The notes beneath the pieces are model-generated. The model was not told the DNA's origin and searched no databases. It saw only the letters and a list, made by a program, of their open reading frames with translations. A stretch of DNA of 56,085 nucleotides from Pueribacillus theae (GTDB lineage: Bacteria; Bacillota; Bacilli; Bacillales; UBA6769): positions 1 through 56,085 of the forward strand of contig NZ_QCZG01000026.1 of the NCBI RefSeq assembly GCF_003097615.1, in the 5' to 3' direction. Below, one piece after another: positions 8,722 to 17,409 of this stretch. The translations under genes were made by a program, and so were the position numbers. How positions within the stretch are numbered: position 1 is the stretch's first letter; every line of letters starts with the position of its first letter.

Positions 8722-9546
8722 ATGACTATGAAAAAAACATTGACATTGGCTGGATCTGACTCAAGCGGGGGTGCAGGTATCCAAGCCGATTTAAAAACCT
8801 TTCAAGAAAATGGCGTATATGGCATGACGGCCCTTACGTCCATCGTTACAATGGATCCGGATAATCATTGGAGCCATGGTGTATACCCTATTGACGTTAA
8901 TATTGTGGAAAAGCAATTGAATACAATTTTATCTGTTGGAATTGATGCAATGAAAACCGGCATGCTTGGTTCAGTTGAGATTATTGAGCTAGGTGCGAAA
9001 AAAATAGATGAATACAAGCTGGAAAATGTCGTCATTGATCCCGTTATGGTTTGCAAAGGGGAAGATGAAGTACTACAGCCGGAAAATACCGATGCAATGC
9101 GCGAATTGCTTCTTCCACGTGCAACCATCACAACGCCGAACCTGTTTGAAGCGGGCCAGCTCGCGAAAACAGGCCCCATCAAAACAATTGAAGGCATGAA
9201 AGAAGCAGCCGTAAAAATCCATGAGCTTGGCGCCAAAAATGTTGTGATTAAAGGCGGAAAGGCACTTGAACATGAAAAAGCAGTCGATCTCTTCTATGAT
9301 GGACAAGACTTTACCCTTCTTGAAAAAGATAAAGTGGATACAACATATAATCATGGAGCCGGCTGCACATTTGCAGCTTCAATTACGGCTAACCTTGCAA
9401 AAGGAAAATCGGTGAAAGAGGCAGTGTCAGCAGCGAAGGATTTTGTTTATGCCGCCATTACCCATGGTTGGAAGCTAAATGAATATGTGGGGCCTGTCAT
9501 GCATGGGGCTTATAATCAATTTGGCATTGACTCCCAAAAGAAATAG
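8722..9546 (+). CDS. pdxK: Pyridoxine kinase / HMP kinase PdxK
   Basis: ATP-dependent kinase of vitamin B6 salvage, in the ThiD-like ribokinase fold. About 274 residues from ATG 8722, chosen because GGAGG lies 8 nt upstream; a longer frame from 8668 has no binding site. Motifs: TLAGSDSSGGAGIQADLK near residue 6, TPNLFEAGQLA (about 145), VVIKGGK (about 190) and the anion hole GAGCTFAASI with the catalytic position (about 215). Sequence resembles the Bacillus PdxK group rather than the thiamine-operon ThiD, but HMP kinase activity cannot be excluded. Confidence 0.88.
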   Translation: MTMKKTLTLAGSDSSGGAGIQADLKTFQENGVYGMTALTSIVTMDPDNHWSHGVYPIDVNIVEKQLNTILSVGIDAMKTGMLGSVEIIELGAKKIDEYKLENVVIDPVMVCKGEDEVLQPENTDAMRELLLPRATITTPNLFEAGQLAKTGPIKTIEGMKEAAVKIHELGAKNVVIKGGKALEHEKAVDLFYDGQDFTLLEKDKVDTTYNHGAGCTFAASITANLAKGKSVKEAVSAAKDFVYAAITHGWKLNEYVGPVMHGAYNQFGIDSQKK

Positions 9547-9615
9547 GTAACACCTCTTCCTATAGCACAGAAAACACTCTATTTTTCCCTCCAATCGATC
9601 GATAATTTAGAATAG

Positions 9616-9650
9616 CAAACTTCCCATTTCTATTAGAAAAGGGAAGTTTG
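9616..9650. terminator. Bidirectional intrinsic terminator
   Basis: A perfect 10-bp stem (CAAACTTCCC / GGGAAGTTTG) with a 15-nt loop between the converging pdxK and katE genes. T-rich sequence follows on the plus strand (TGTTTGAATTATT). Confidence 0.75.
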
Positions 9651-9661
9651 TGTTTGAATTA

Positions 9662-11707
9662 TTATAAAATTTTCCGCTCCCAAAACCGGTGCTCCGCTAC
9701 GGCTTCCACAAATTTTTCAACAAAGTTGCCGGCATCATCCCCTGTCACGACACCAGCATTTCCTGTCAGCTTGTTCATGTCAAGCAAGTGTTTCCCTTGG
9801 TGTGTGGCGCCGATTGGCTTGTAGTGGGAATATGCTTCCTTTACAAAATATGAAGCATCCTGTTGAAACTTTTCACTCATCTTCGCTCCGCCGACAACAT
9901 ACACCGCATCAAATAATACGGAATCTGCAGTCAAGAACGTATGATCTGCCTCGATTGCCATGCCGTTCTCTTCGTCTACCAAACCTTGTTCTTCACTAAT
10001 GATAACAGGCTGAGTTCCTTTCTTTTTCAATTCGCCGATGATTTCACCTGCACGTTGGTCAAAACCTTCACTAATCAATACAGCGATTTTTCGCGTATCC
10101 GGTTTTTTAACCGTATTTTCCTGGCTTAACGCAGGTGAAGCTTTTGTCATGCTTGATCCGCCGGTTTCCGGTGGCACAACCCCAACGTTTTTTGCCACGG
10201 CCTGTGCCAATTCAAGACTCACATTGGCAAACATATCAACAACTTGCTGGCGGACTGTCTTTTCCTTACACATGCCCAGTTCAAAGCTGAACGCATTTTT
10301 AATATGTTCTTTCTCCGCATTGCTCATGCTGTTCCAGAAAAGGACTGCTTGAGAAAAGTGATCTTTAAAACTGTCGCTGCGCGCCCTTATTTTTCGCCCG
10401 TCAACTTTTTCTTGATAATGTACATAACCGCCGTCTTCCTCACTTGCCGGCGATGGAGTATTCTTTGCTAGGGAATTATTATGATAGCTTACTTGGCCAA
10501 CATTGATTGTTTGCCGTCCATAACCATCGCGCTGGTTATTGTGAAACGGGCATACAGGGCGATTAATCGGCAATTCGTGAAAATTTGGTCCTCCAAGACG
10601 GATGAGCTGGGTATCCGTATAGGAAAACAGCCGTCCCTGAAGAAGCGGGTCGTTCGTAAAATCGATGCCTGGTACGACATTCCCTGGGTGGAAAGCAACC
10701 TGTTCTGTTTCCGCAAACACGTTATCAACATTTCGGTTTAACGTCATCTTTCCGATAATTTTTACAGGTACATCTTCCTCGGGCCAAATTTTTGTCGGAT
10801 CGAGAATATCAAAATCAAACATGAACTCGTCTTCTTCATTAATAATCTGAACTCCAAGCTCAAATTCCGGATAGTCTCCTTTTTCAATTGACTCGTATAA
10901 ATCCTGGCGATGGAAGTCTGGATTCTTTCCATTCAATTTCTGAGCTTCATCCCAAACAACAGAATGGACGCCAAGCAAAGGCTTCCAATGAAACTTCACA
11001 AAAAACGCTTTCCCTTCCTCATTTATAAAACGGAACGTATTGACGCCAAACCCTTCCATCATTCGGAAGCTTCGCGGAATGGCCCGATCAGACATGGCCC
11101 ACATGATCATATGTGCCGACTCCTGGTTATTGGCAACGAAATCCCAGAACGTGTCGTGGGCTGTCGCCGCTTGCGGAATTTCATTATGCGGCTCCGGCTT
11201 CACCGCATGGATAAGATCAGGAAATTTAATGGCATCCTGAATAAAGAAAACAGGTATATTATTCCCAACGAGATCATAGTTTCCTTCTTCCGTGTAAAAC
11301 TTCGTCGCAAAGCCGCGTACATCCCTTGCCAATTCCCCGGATCCGCGCGATCCCACGACTGTAGAAAATCGAACGAAAACAGGCGTTTTCGAACCTGGTT
11401 TCTGTAAAAACTTTGCTTTCGTATAGTCCTTCATCGATTCGTACAGCTCAAATTCGCCATGTGCCGCATACCCTCTCGCATGAACGACTCTTTCAGGAAT
11501 CCGCTCATGGTCAAAATGCGTCATTTTTTCGCGGAAATGAAAGTCTTCCATAAGTGTGGGGCCTCGTTCGCCAGCCTTGAGTGAAAATTCATCCTCTGAC
11601 ACTGGCAGTCCTTGATTTGTCGTCATTTTTTTATCGCGATCATTTGAACGAAATTTCTGTAGCTGCTCATCCTTTTTGTTACTGTTTCTTTTGAAGGTGC
11701 CGCTCAT
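9662..11707 (-). CDS. katE: Large-subunit (clade 2) catalase KatE
   Basis: Heme catalase (2 H2O2 to O2 and water), 681 residues from the ATG at 11707. That start has a GGGGAGGAG site, which a longer frame to 11746 lacks. The catalase core carries [12 protein letters not shown] with the catalytic His, [23 protein letters not shown] with the catalytic Asn region, and [14 protein letters not shown] with the heme-ligand Tyr. The extra C-terminal domain (from about residue 525, [12 protein letters not shown]) is the flavodoxin/DJ-1-like domain of HPII-type enzymes. In Bacillus the orthologue is a general-stress or sporulation gene; no sigma-B promoter was verified here. Confidence 0.95.
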   Translation of the reverse strand: MSGTFKRNSNKKDEQLQKFRSNDRDKKMTTNQGLPVSEDEFSLKAGERGPTLMEDFHFREKMTHFDHERIPERVVHARGYAAHGEFELYESMKDYTKAKFLQKPGSKTPVFVRFSTVVGSRGSGELARDVRGFATKFYTEEGNYDLVGNNIPVFFIQDAIKFPDLIHAVKPEPHNEIPQAATAHDTFWDFVANNQESAHMIMWAMSDRAIPRSFRMMEGFGVNTFRFINEEGKAFFVKFHWKPLLGVHSVVWDEAQKLNGKNPDFHRQDLYESIEKGDYPEFELGVQIINEEDEFMFDFDILDPTKIWPEEDVPVKIIGKMTLNRNVDNVFAETEQVAFHPGNVVPGIDFTNDPLLQGRLFSYTDTQLIRLGGPNFHELPINRPVCPFHNNQRDGYGRQTINVGQVSYHNNSLAKNTPSPASEEDGGYVHYQEKVDGRKIRARSDSFKDHFSQAVLFWNSMSNAEKEHIKNAFSFELGMCKEKTVRQQVVDMFANVSLELAQAVAKNVGVVPPETGGSSMTKASPALSQENTVKKPDTRKIAVLISEGFDQRAGEIIGELKKKGTQPVIISEEQGLVDEENGMAIEADHTFLTADSVLFDAVYVVGGAKMSEKFQQDASYFVKEAYSHYKPIGATHQGKHLLDMNKLTGNAGVVTGDDAGNFVEKFVEAVAEHRFWERKIL

Positions 11708-11842
11708 CTTTTCTCCTCCCCTGTAAAAAGTTCTCTCTAGTCTCATACCCTATTTTTTTCGATTAAAAATAGGATTTTCGCATGATTTTTAGACAGAAAA
11801 AACCTTCTTGCAATTAATGGAAAATGTTTCACATATACTACA

Positions 11843-12346
11843 GTGAGTGAGAAAGAGAAGAAATTTCAAAGGGTGACGGCTTTGTTCAAATATCTAGGTT
11901 TTCTCCTTTATGCGAACATGTTAGCAGTCGGTATAGCATACATTTATCTTTTAAAAATTCGTCGCCGAATAGGCTTTCATACCGTCATGAATTCAGCAAC
12001 TATAACCGGGGGTTTTTTAGCAGTTGTGACAGGGGTTATTCTAATCTATCAATTCCCATTGCACTACGTTCTAGTAACGATAGTTACCACGGTCGTTGGC
12101 ATGGGAGCGGGAGCATTGTTTGGAGGATTATTTGACTTTAAAACACTTATAACAGGATATACAAACGGTTTAATGATGGGACTTATGTCTCCGATGATCG
12201 GCGCGGTAGCCAAAAATAGCACGTTATTTCTACTATTTATTGAGGTTTTATTTATTTTTTCAATTTTCCTCGTTATCTGCTCATCGAGGAAGGAGCTGTA
12301 TGCTGAAGATGATAATGATTCACCTGAGCCTTCTTATGATAAATAG
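11843..12346 (+). CDS. Small membrane protein, paralogue of the next gene
   Basis: Unrecognised family. Up to 167 residues with about four hydrophobic helices. The Gly-rich stretch near residues 85-125 (VGMGAGALFGGLFDF, then TNGLMMGLMSPMIGAV) is closely mirrored in the next gene, so the two are tandem paralogues. The start is uncertain: the GTG at 11843 has no clear binding site, and a TTG near 11883 behind AAAGGGTG is an alternative. The 3' end overlaps the next gene by 47 nt. The location before a Sco-type copper chaperone suggests a copper or respiratory role; this is inference. Confidence 0.7.
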   Translation: MSEKEKKFQRVTALFKYLGFLLYANMLAVGIAYIYLLKIRRRIGFHTVMNSATITGGFLAVVTGVILIYQFPLHYVLVTIVTTVVGMGAGALFGGLFDFKTLITGYTNGLMMGLMSPMIGAVAKNSTLFLLFIEVLFIFSIFLVICSSRKELYAEDDNDSPEPSYDK

Positions 12347-12773
12347 TCTTATTGGCGTGGTTCTTTATCGTTTTTTGAATAAAAAAAGAGAAAAACTTAC
12401 TCAGAGCCGCAGAATGGCAATGGGAAGTTTGGCCAGCATTTTAAGCTTGAACAGCGGAATGAACATTTATTTTTTATTGCCAGAGAACGTATCTGTCATC
12501 TATGTTTTAACGGTTGTTATCGGGGGCTTGATTGGTGCTATTTACGGTTCACTCGTCACACCGAAGGCCCGATTATCGGGTTTTTACCATGGGGTTATCG
12601 GGGGGATCATGGGAACAATGCTTGGCGCTGTCATTCAAAATCCTTCTTTATGCAGTCTACCGTCCGCCCATCCAAATACGATTGATGAAAACATCATGCT
12701 CTTTAGCACATTTGGCATTTTCCTTATGATAACGCCTGCATTATTACTTTTTGAAGGTGGAAAAAAGCTGTGA
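12300..12773 (+). CDS. Small membrane protein, paralogue of the previous gene
   Basis: Unrecognised family, about 157 residues from ATG 12300, chosen for the AGGAAGGAG site just upstream; a longer open frame to 12240 lacks one. Hydrophobic helices include a Gly-rich pair (VVIGGLIGAIYGSLVTP, then GVIGGIMGTMLGAVI) that aligns with its upstream neighbour. The polar insert between helices contains the only Cys and a His (LCSLPSAHP). The stop overlaps the GTG start of the sco gene (GTGA), which implies translational coupling of the three genes. Confidence 0.72.
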   Translation: MLKMIMIHLSLLMINSLIGVVLYRFLNKKREKLTQSRRMAMGSLASILSLNSGMNIYFLLPENVSVIYVLTVVIGGLIGAIYGSLVTPKARLSGFYHGVIGGIMGTMLGAVIQNPSLCSLPSAHPNTIDENIMLFSTFGIFLMITPALLLFEGGKKL

Positions 12774-13375
12774 AAAAAAATAAAAAGTTTGTACCCTTGA
12801 TTCTTCTCCTCATTAGCATCGCGGGTTTTGCCCTTGTTACCTTACTTTGGCCGAAAAATGAAAAGCTCCCTGTTCTAGGAAAAGTTAGCGACATTCAGTT
12901 GGAAGAAGTGCATGCAAACGGATACCAATTAAACAATGAAAAAGTAAAAATACTCGCATTTTTTTATACGCGGTGCCCTGATTTTTGTCCATTAACAATG
13001 GCCGATTTTAGCCTTCTCCAGGAACAGTTGAAAAAAGAGGATTTGCTTGGAGATAAGGTTGAACTCATTTCCCTCTCTTTTGACCCGGAAAACGACACAC
13101 GTGAGGTCATTCAAAGCTATGCAAAATCTTTCCAAGCCGATACAGCTGGATGGAAATGGCTGAGAGGAACGGAAGAAGAAACAGCAAAGATTGCGAAAGA
13201 ACTCCAAATGCAATACACAAAAGTCGAAGGCGATTTCTTTTCGCATTCCACAACCATGTATTTAATTGACAATAAAAATCAAGTACGGGCGCTCTACGAT
13301 ATGGCTTCTAGGGATAAACCAGTTGATCGAGAAAAAATTTTAGTGGACATTCGTTACTTAATTCACCAAGAGTAA
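12770..13375 (+). CDS. SCO1/SenC-family copper chaperone
   Basis: Membrane-anchored thioredoxin-fold protein that delivers copper to the CuA site of cytochrome c oxidase (BsSco/YpmQ family). It has 201 residues. An N-terminal membrane anchor (residues 8-28) is followed by the periplasm-side domain with the CxxxC copper motif (RCPDFCPLT, about residue 68) and the third ligand His in FSHSTTMYLID (about residue 160). All three copper ligands are present. GTG start overlapping the preceding stop. Last gene of a three-gene operon with two paralogous membrane proteins. Confidence 0.92.
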   Translation: MKKNKKFVPLILLLISIAGFALVTLLWPKNEKLPVLGKVSDIQLEEVHANGYQLNNEKVKILAFFYTRCPDFCPLTMADFSLLQEQLKKEDLLGDKVELISLSFDPENDTREVIQSYAKSFQADTAGWKWLRGTEEETAKIAKELQMQYTKVEGDFFSHSTTMYLIDNKNQVRALYDMASRDKPVDREKILVDIRYLIHQE

Positions 13376-13409
13376 TCATATTCAAAAAGGGCTTATTCAT
13401 TCGCTCGCT

Positions 13410-14474
13410 CTAATACTTAAACTTCTCATTCATCATTTGTTTTATCAATGCCCGATTCCGCTTTTTAAAGATTTCATGATGGGAAGAGACCATGGCGGTT
13501 TTATTTGCATTTGGCTGAATAAATTGCTTTGCTTTGTTTACCGCGTTGGCCGCATCCTGAAAAGCACCCGCAATTAAGTTTAATTTTCCATCATATTGCA
13601 GAATATCTCCAGCAGCATAAAGGCCTTCAACAGATGATTCGCTTGTTGAATTTCCCGCAATAAAATAATGGTCAACTCTTGCAATGTCCAATTCGCTGTT
13701 TTCAAGTAATGACATATCCCGTTCATAGCCGTGATTAATAATTACTTCATCAATTGGCAAAAGTGTTTTTTCTCCTGTTTTGTGATTTGTCAGTTCAACA
13801 CGCTCAATCTTCTCGTTATTTGAACAAGGAATTAATTTTGTAATCGACGTATCAAAGAAACAAACAGCGGAACTGTTCATAAGCTGCTTGACTTGTGCTT
13901 CATGGCCCGCCAAGGCGGCTTTTCGATATGTTAAATAGACCTTCCTTGCGATCGGCTCTATTTCATTCGCCCAATCAATCGCGGAATTTCCTCCACCGGA
14001 AATGATGACCGTTTTCCCTTTAAAGCGTTGTAATGACTTTACTGTATAATGTAAATTAGACACTTCAAATCTCTCTGCTCCTTCAATCTCCAACTTTTTC
14101 GGATTCAATATTCCTCCTCCAACTGCAACAATGACCGTTTTTGAAACATGCTTTTGGCCAGAAGCAGCATGTAAGACAAACATGCCTTCTCCATTGCGTG
14201 TGATCGATTCTATTTTTTCATTTAGCACGACTTCTGGGTTAAACGTTAGGCCTTGTTCGACAAGCTGTGTAATGAGTGCTGAGCCTAGAATTGGCGTCTG
14301 CCCTCCAACATCCCAAATCATTTTCTCTGGATAAACATGTATTTTTCCGCCTAATTGCGGTTGATATTCGATAAGCTTTGTTTTCATTTCTCTTAACCCG
14401 CTATAAAAAGCGGAGTAAAGCCCTGCCGGTCCCCCTCCAATCACTGTCACATCAAATAAATCGTGCTGATCCAT
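13410..14474 (-). CDS. Ferredoxin/flavodoxin-NADP+ reductase (TrxR-like, YcgT/YumC type)
   Basis: FAD flavoprotein of about 354 residues that passes electrons from NADPH to ferredoxin or flavodoxin. It has an FAD-binding Rossmann motif (VIGGGPAGLYSAFYSG, residue 11), a central NADPH-binding motif (ISGGGNSAIDWA, about 160) and a C-terminal FAD segment (GLYAAGDI, about 285). It has no redox-active CxxC, which separates it from thioredoxin reductase. The ATG at 14474 has GAGGAG 8 nt upstream. The promoter overlaps a perfect Fur box, so iron starvation should induce it, as for B. subtilis YcgT. A role in releasing siderophore iron is likely but inferred. Confidence 0.9.
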   Translation of the reverse strand: MDQHDLFDVTVIGGGPAGLYSAFYSGLREMKTKLIEYQPQLGGKIHVYPEKMIWDVGGQTPILGSALITQLVEQGLTFNPEVVLNEKIESITRNGEGMFVLHAASGQKHVSKTVIVAVGGGILNPKKLEIEGAERFEVSNLHYTVKSLQRFKGKTVIISGGGNSAIDWANEIEPIARKVYLTYRKAALAGHEAQVKQLMNSSAVCFFDTSITKLIPCSNNEKIERVELTNHKTGEKTLLPIDEVIINHGYERDMSLLENSELDIARVDHYFIAGNSTSESSVEGLYAAGDILQYDGKLNLIAGAFQDAANAVNKAKQFIQPNANKTAMVSSHHEIFKKRNRALIKQMMNEKFKY

Positions 14475-14554
14475 TTCCTTCACTCCTCAGTTGTTTATTG
14501 ATTACCATTCTCAATAAGTTATTAACAATAAATAAAGACGCAATTATAGTAAGT

Positions 14555-14583
14555 ATTATACTGATATTGATAATCATTATCAA
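14555..14583 (-). promoter_or_regulatory. Sigma-A promoter overlapped by a Fur box
   Basis: On the minus strand, -35 TTGATA (14583-14578), a 17-nt spacer and -10 TATAAT (14560-14555) drive the reductase gene. TTGATAATCATTATCAA at 14567-14583 is a perfect 8-1-8 palindrome matching the Bacillus Fur consensus and covers the -35 box, as expected for iron repression. Confidence 0.88.
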
Positions 14584-14622
14584 TAAATTTTTCTTTACTT
14601 TCAACAAAAAGAGGAGATTTGC

Positions 14623-14770
14623 ATGAAAAGGCCAGACAACGAAGGATTTAGCTGGTTGGCATGTTTGCTTAGAAGTAATCGAGGCGCTACAAGCAATCGA
14701 AAACCGTAAAGCTCACTGGAAAAAGTGGTATCCGAAATATCAAGAAGCCTTGCAACAAGCTACATGTTAA
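14623..14770 (+). pseudogene. Probable 3' remnant of an SRPBCC/AHSA1-type gene, with a small ORF
   Basis: A good binding site (GAGGAG) precedes ATG 14623, but that frame ends after 28 codons at 14709. A second frame, open to TAA 14768, reads DLAGWHVCLEVIEALQ and then KKWYPKYQEAL. This resembles the C-terminal helix of SRPBCC (AHSA1) proteins. The simplest reading is a deletion plus frameshift that left the start region and the last 45 or so codons. The family call rests on pattern memory of the GWH-LEAL helix and is tentative. It lies next to the Fur box, so the lost gene may have been iron regulated. Confidence 0.4.
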
Positions 14771-14792
14771 AAAAATCATCCTAAATAGAAAA

Positions 14793-14847
14793 AAGAGATA
14801 ACAATCGTAAAGCAATTGGTTTTAATTTGCTTTCACTGTTATCTCTT
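14793..14847. terminator. Bidirectional terminator with a two-part stem
   Basis: Outer stem AAGAGATAAC / GTTATCTCTT (10 bp) and inner stem AAAGCAA / TTGCTTT, between the remnant gene and the converging Uma2 gene. Confidence 0.75.
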
Positions 14848-14858
14848 GTTTGGTTTAA

Positions 14859-15425
14859 TTATGATTTAAAAATATCCTCTAACCTAACCTGGAATCCTTT
14901 TAACACTTCAGATTTTACAAGCCCTGTATTTTTCATTACTTCTATCTGTTGATATACACCATTTTCATTTATAGCGTATAATTGGATCGATTTTAACATC
15001 GGATTGACAATCCAATACTCCTTCACGCCGTATTTCATGTAAGCCTCCATTTTCGTCACCAAATCGTGGCTTTGATTCGATGGGCTTAAAATTTCAGCAA
15101 CCACAGTTGGCACACCAACATATCGGTTTTCCTCGATTCCTTCTTTATCACATATCACTGATAAATCCGGCATAAAAATATTTGTACCCTTCAAATCTTT
15201 CCGGTACAGTTGAACATCATATGGTGCACTAAAGACCTCACATTCTCCGCCTTCCAAAAAATGAAACAGCCTTGCTTGTAGCCGAGCCGAAACCCTCTGG
15301 TGTGCGGTTGACGGAGAAGGCGACAACAACACGATTCCATCCATGTATTCCAATAATTCAGTTGTTTCTTCCCTCATTTTGTAAAATTGCTCGATGCTTA
15401 CTTTTCGTTCGTGCGGAAGACTCAA
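14859..15425 (-). CDS. Uma2 family (DUF820) restriction-like nuclease
   Basis: PD-(D/E)XK-fold protein of about 188 residues. Seen: YMDGIVLLSPSPSTAHQRVS, MPDLSVICDK with the catalytic Asp, VVAEILSPSNQSHDLVTKMEAY with the Glu and Lys of the active site, and GVKEYWIVNP. The start is the TTG at 15425, because GAGGAGG lies 9 nt upstream; the ATG at 15461 overlaps a TATAAT box (15465-15460 region) and is not a credible start. The biological role is unknown. It is divergent from a second Uma2 gene at 15643, and a third lies at 38344. Confidence 0.85.
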   Translation of the reverse strand: MSLPHERKVSIEQFYKMREETTELLEYMDGIVLLSPSPSTAHQRVSARLQARLFHFLEGGECEVFSAPYDVQLYRKDLKGTNIFMPDLSVICDKEGIEENRYVGVPTVVAEILSPSNQSHDLVTKMEAYMKYGVKEYWIVNPMLKSIQLYAINENGVYQQIEVMKNTGLVKSEVLKGFQVRLEDIFKS

Positions 15426-15642
15426 AAAGGATCGCCTCCTCAAACGATTGATTTCAACCATTATACCACGAAACAATAAACCAGTTGCTCATTTGAATGA
15501 TTTTAATGATCCCCCATTATCCCTGCAAACTATAACAATTTTATCACAACCAGCTACGCAACTTCTTTCAGAATGAGAGATTTTTAATTGTTATTGTATA
15601 ATGGAAGTTAAAATAAGAATGGGTAAGGGAGGAAGTGGGAAA

Positions 15643-16233
15643 ATGGGTCTAGCAGACAAAAACAAAAAGGTAATGTCGTACAAGGAATATGAAACGTGGG
15701 AAGAAAAACGATGTGAAGTATTAGATGGTAAAATAATCAGTATGGCTCCTTCTCCTTTGCCAGAGCATCAGGAAATATCCATGCAATTATCCATTGAAAT
15801 CGGTTCACATCTCAGGGGAAAGACTTGCAGAGCATTTGCTGCCCCGATCGATGTTTACTTATTTGAAGATTATCGTGAAAAATGGATTGATAAAAATGTT
15901 AGAAATTGGGTTATACCTGATTTAATCGTAGTCTGTGATCCGAATAAGATTACTCGAAGCAAAATTGTCGGTGCCCCTGATCTTGTGGTAGAAATTATTT
16001 CTTCGTCTTCCGCAAAAATTAATCGAATTGATAAAAGATTGGCTTACGGGCGGGCAGGAGTTAGAGAATACTGGATGATTGACCCAGCTAATCAAGTAAT
16101 TGAAGTATACCTATTGAAAGAAAACTCATTAGAACTTCATGATGTCTATACGAGGGAAGATAAGATTCCGATTCACATATTGGAAAACTTTACAATCGAT
16201 TTAACTGTTATTTTCCCAGAACGAGAAGAATAA
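15643..16233 (+). CDS. Uma2 family (DUF820) restriction-like nuclease
   Basis: About 196 residues. Seen: CEVLDGKIISMAPSPLPEHQEIS, VIPDLIVVCDP with the catalytic Asp, LVVEIISSSSAKINRIDKRLAYGRAG with Glu and Lys, and EYWMIDPANQ. It is diverged from the neighbouring 14859 gene, so the pair is not a recent duplication. The start at 15643 follows GGGAGG by 10 nt; a TATAAT at 15596-15601 is its likely -10 box, which rules out the in-frame ATG at 15601. Stand-alone Uma2 proteins are abundant in some Bacilli and cyanobacteria; function undetermined. Confidence 0.87.
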   Translation: MGLADKNKKVMSYKEYETWEEKRCEVLDGKIISMAPSPLPEHQEISMQLSIEIGSHLRGKTCRAFAAPIDVYLFEDYREKWIDKNVRNWVIPDLIVVCDPNKITRSKIVGAPDLVVEIISSSSAKINRIDKRLAYGRAGVREYWMIDPANQVIEVYLLKENSLELHDVYTREDKIPIHILENFTIDLTVIFPEREE

Positions 16234-16311
16234 GCAAAACGCCAATTGGAAATCACTCCCTATTTTCCCAACTTAAATGGCCAGACTCCTTACAGGAACC
16301 TGGCTTTACCC

Positions 16312-16503
16312 TCATACGAAAGGTGACTTATTCTTTGCTCGTTTGTCTGCAGCATGGGCTCTTGCTTGCGCTTCCTTGTCCTCCGCATCTGCAAGTTCTT
16401 CAGAAAATTCGACATCAATATTGTCATTGTCAACAATTTGACTTTTCGGTGTCTGTGAAAGAGCCTTTTTTCCTTTTGGCTTGCGATGTTCATCTCTTCC
16501 CAT
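16312..16503 (-). CDS. YfhD-like small acidic/basic protein
   Basis: A 63-residue protein with a basic N-terminal half (GRDEHRKPKGKKALSQTPKS) and an acidic-then-Ala/Lys C-terminal half (FSEELADAEDKEAQARAH). The ELADAEDKEA segment matches the YfhD family of Bacillus, which has no established function. The ATG at 16503 is preferred, with GGGGTGA 7 nt upstream; a longer frame to 16524 exists. It stands alone between the Uma2 gene and the toxin-antitoxin pair. Confidence 0.75.
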   Translation of the reverse strand: MGRDEHRKPKGKKALSQTPKSQIVDNDNIDVEFSEELADAEDKEAQARAHAADKRAKNKSPFV

Positions 16504-16704
16504 ATTCCATTCACCCCATTTCACTTTGCATTACATTCTTACTTAGTATGCGTGCAAAAGAGTGAAATCATGCGATCTTTGGATTTAATTAAACGTTTGA
16601 TTAACTTATGGCAACAAGGATTTGGTTTTAATGTTCCAATCATGAATAAAACGAAGGAAAAATGTTATAATGATAAGGAAATTTAGGGAATGGAGGTGAT
16701 TGAT

Positions 16705-17010
16705 ATGTTATCGCAACATGAAATACTTGATGAGTTATCGAAAAATTTGGGTATATGGAAAGAGAAGTATGGAGTAAAGCGGATTGGTTTGTTTGGTTCA
16801 TATAGCAGGGGCGAGCAAAAAGAAAATAGTGACATTGATGTATTGGTTGAGTTTACGGAAAATGCGATAACATTTGATAACTACATGGATTTGAAGTTCA
16901 CACTCGAAGATCACTTTCACAAACCAGTAGATTTAGTCATTCTAGACGATATCAAACCAGCCCTTAGGCCAAAGGTTCTGAGGAGTGCCAAGTATGCAGA
17001 GGGAGCCTAG
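16705..17010 (+). CDS. mntA: MntA-type antitoxin (minimal nucleotidyltransferase)
   Basis: Antitoxin of a type VII HEPN-MNT system. It has 101 residues with the nucleotidyltransferase motif GLFGSYSRGEQKENSDIDVLVEF (residues 30-52), including GSxSRGE and the DxD pair. In characterised systems MntA transfers AMP to a Tyr of the partner toxin and inactivates it. The ATG at 16705 lies 7 nt after GGAGGTGAT; the in-frame ATG at 16690 is part of that binding site. The 3' end overlaps hepT by 17 nt. Confidence 0.92.
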   Translation: MLSQHEILDELSKNLGIWKEKYGVKRIGLFGSYSRGEQKENSDIDVLVEFTENAITFDNYMDLKFTLEDHFHKPVDLVILDDIKPALRPKVLRSAKYAEGA

Positions 17011-17332
17011 AGTCTTTTTGGAAGATATGTTAAACGCTGCGAAAAAGATTCAAAAATACTCTAGAGGATTATCTTATGACGATTCTATATCTAACGATTT
17101 AGTATCAGATGCGGTGATTAAAAACATCTTAGTAATAGGCGAAGCGGCTAAAAATATACCAGAAGAAATCAGAATAGCCTGCCCACAAATCGAATGGAGA
17201 AAGATGGCTGGCATGAGGGATATGGTGATCCACGCATATTTCTCCATTAATTACCGCATTGTGTGGGATGTCGTACAAAATAAGATACCTGTGTTAGAGC
17301 AGCATGTAAAACAACTACTGAAAAACCTATGA
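16994..17332 (+). CDS. hepT: HepT-type toxin (HEPN ribonuclease)
   Basis: HEPN-domain RNase partner of MntA, about 112 residues, all helical. The RX4HXY active motif is intact (RDMVIHAY, about residue 75), giving both the RNase Arg/His pair and the Tyr that MntA would AMPylate. A typical preceding segment KNILVIGEAAKNIPEEIR is present. The start at ATG 16994 has GGAG 8 nt upstream; a GTG at 16985 is an alternative. With mntA it forms an apparently functional toxin-antitoxin unit. Confidence 0.92.
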   Translation: MQREPRVFLEDMLNAAKKIQKYSRGLSYDDSISNDLVSDAVIKNILVIGEAAKNIPEEIRIACPQIEWRKMAGMRDMVIHAYFSINYRIVWDVVQNKIPVLEQHVKQLLKNL

Positions 17333-17409
17333 AAGAATCACATTAAAAAGAAGCCACCTAAGCTCAAAACTCAAAGGTAGTCTATAGTACTTTAGTAAAA
17401 CTGCCTTGG

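Noticed and set aside
10038-10741. Several 60-105 codon plus-strand frames inside katE
   Set aside because: They lie antisense to a clear catalase with all motifs, have no binding sites and show no domain.
15458-15476. ATG 15461 or TTG 15476 as the start of the first Uma2 gene
   Set aside because: The ATG overlaps a TATAAT -10 box, and the strong GAGGAGG site points to TTG 15425.
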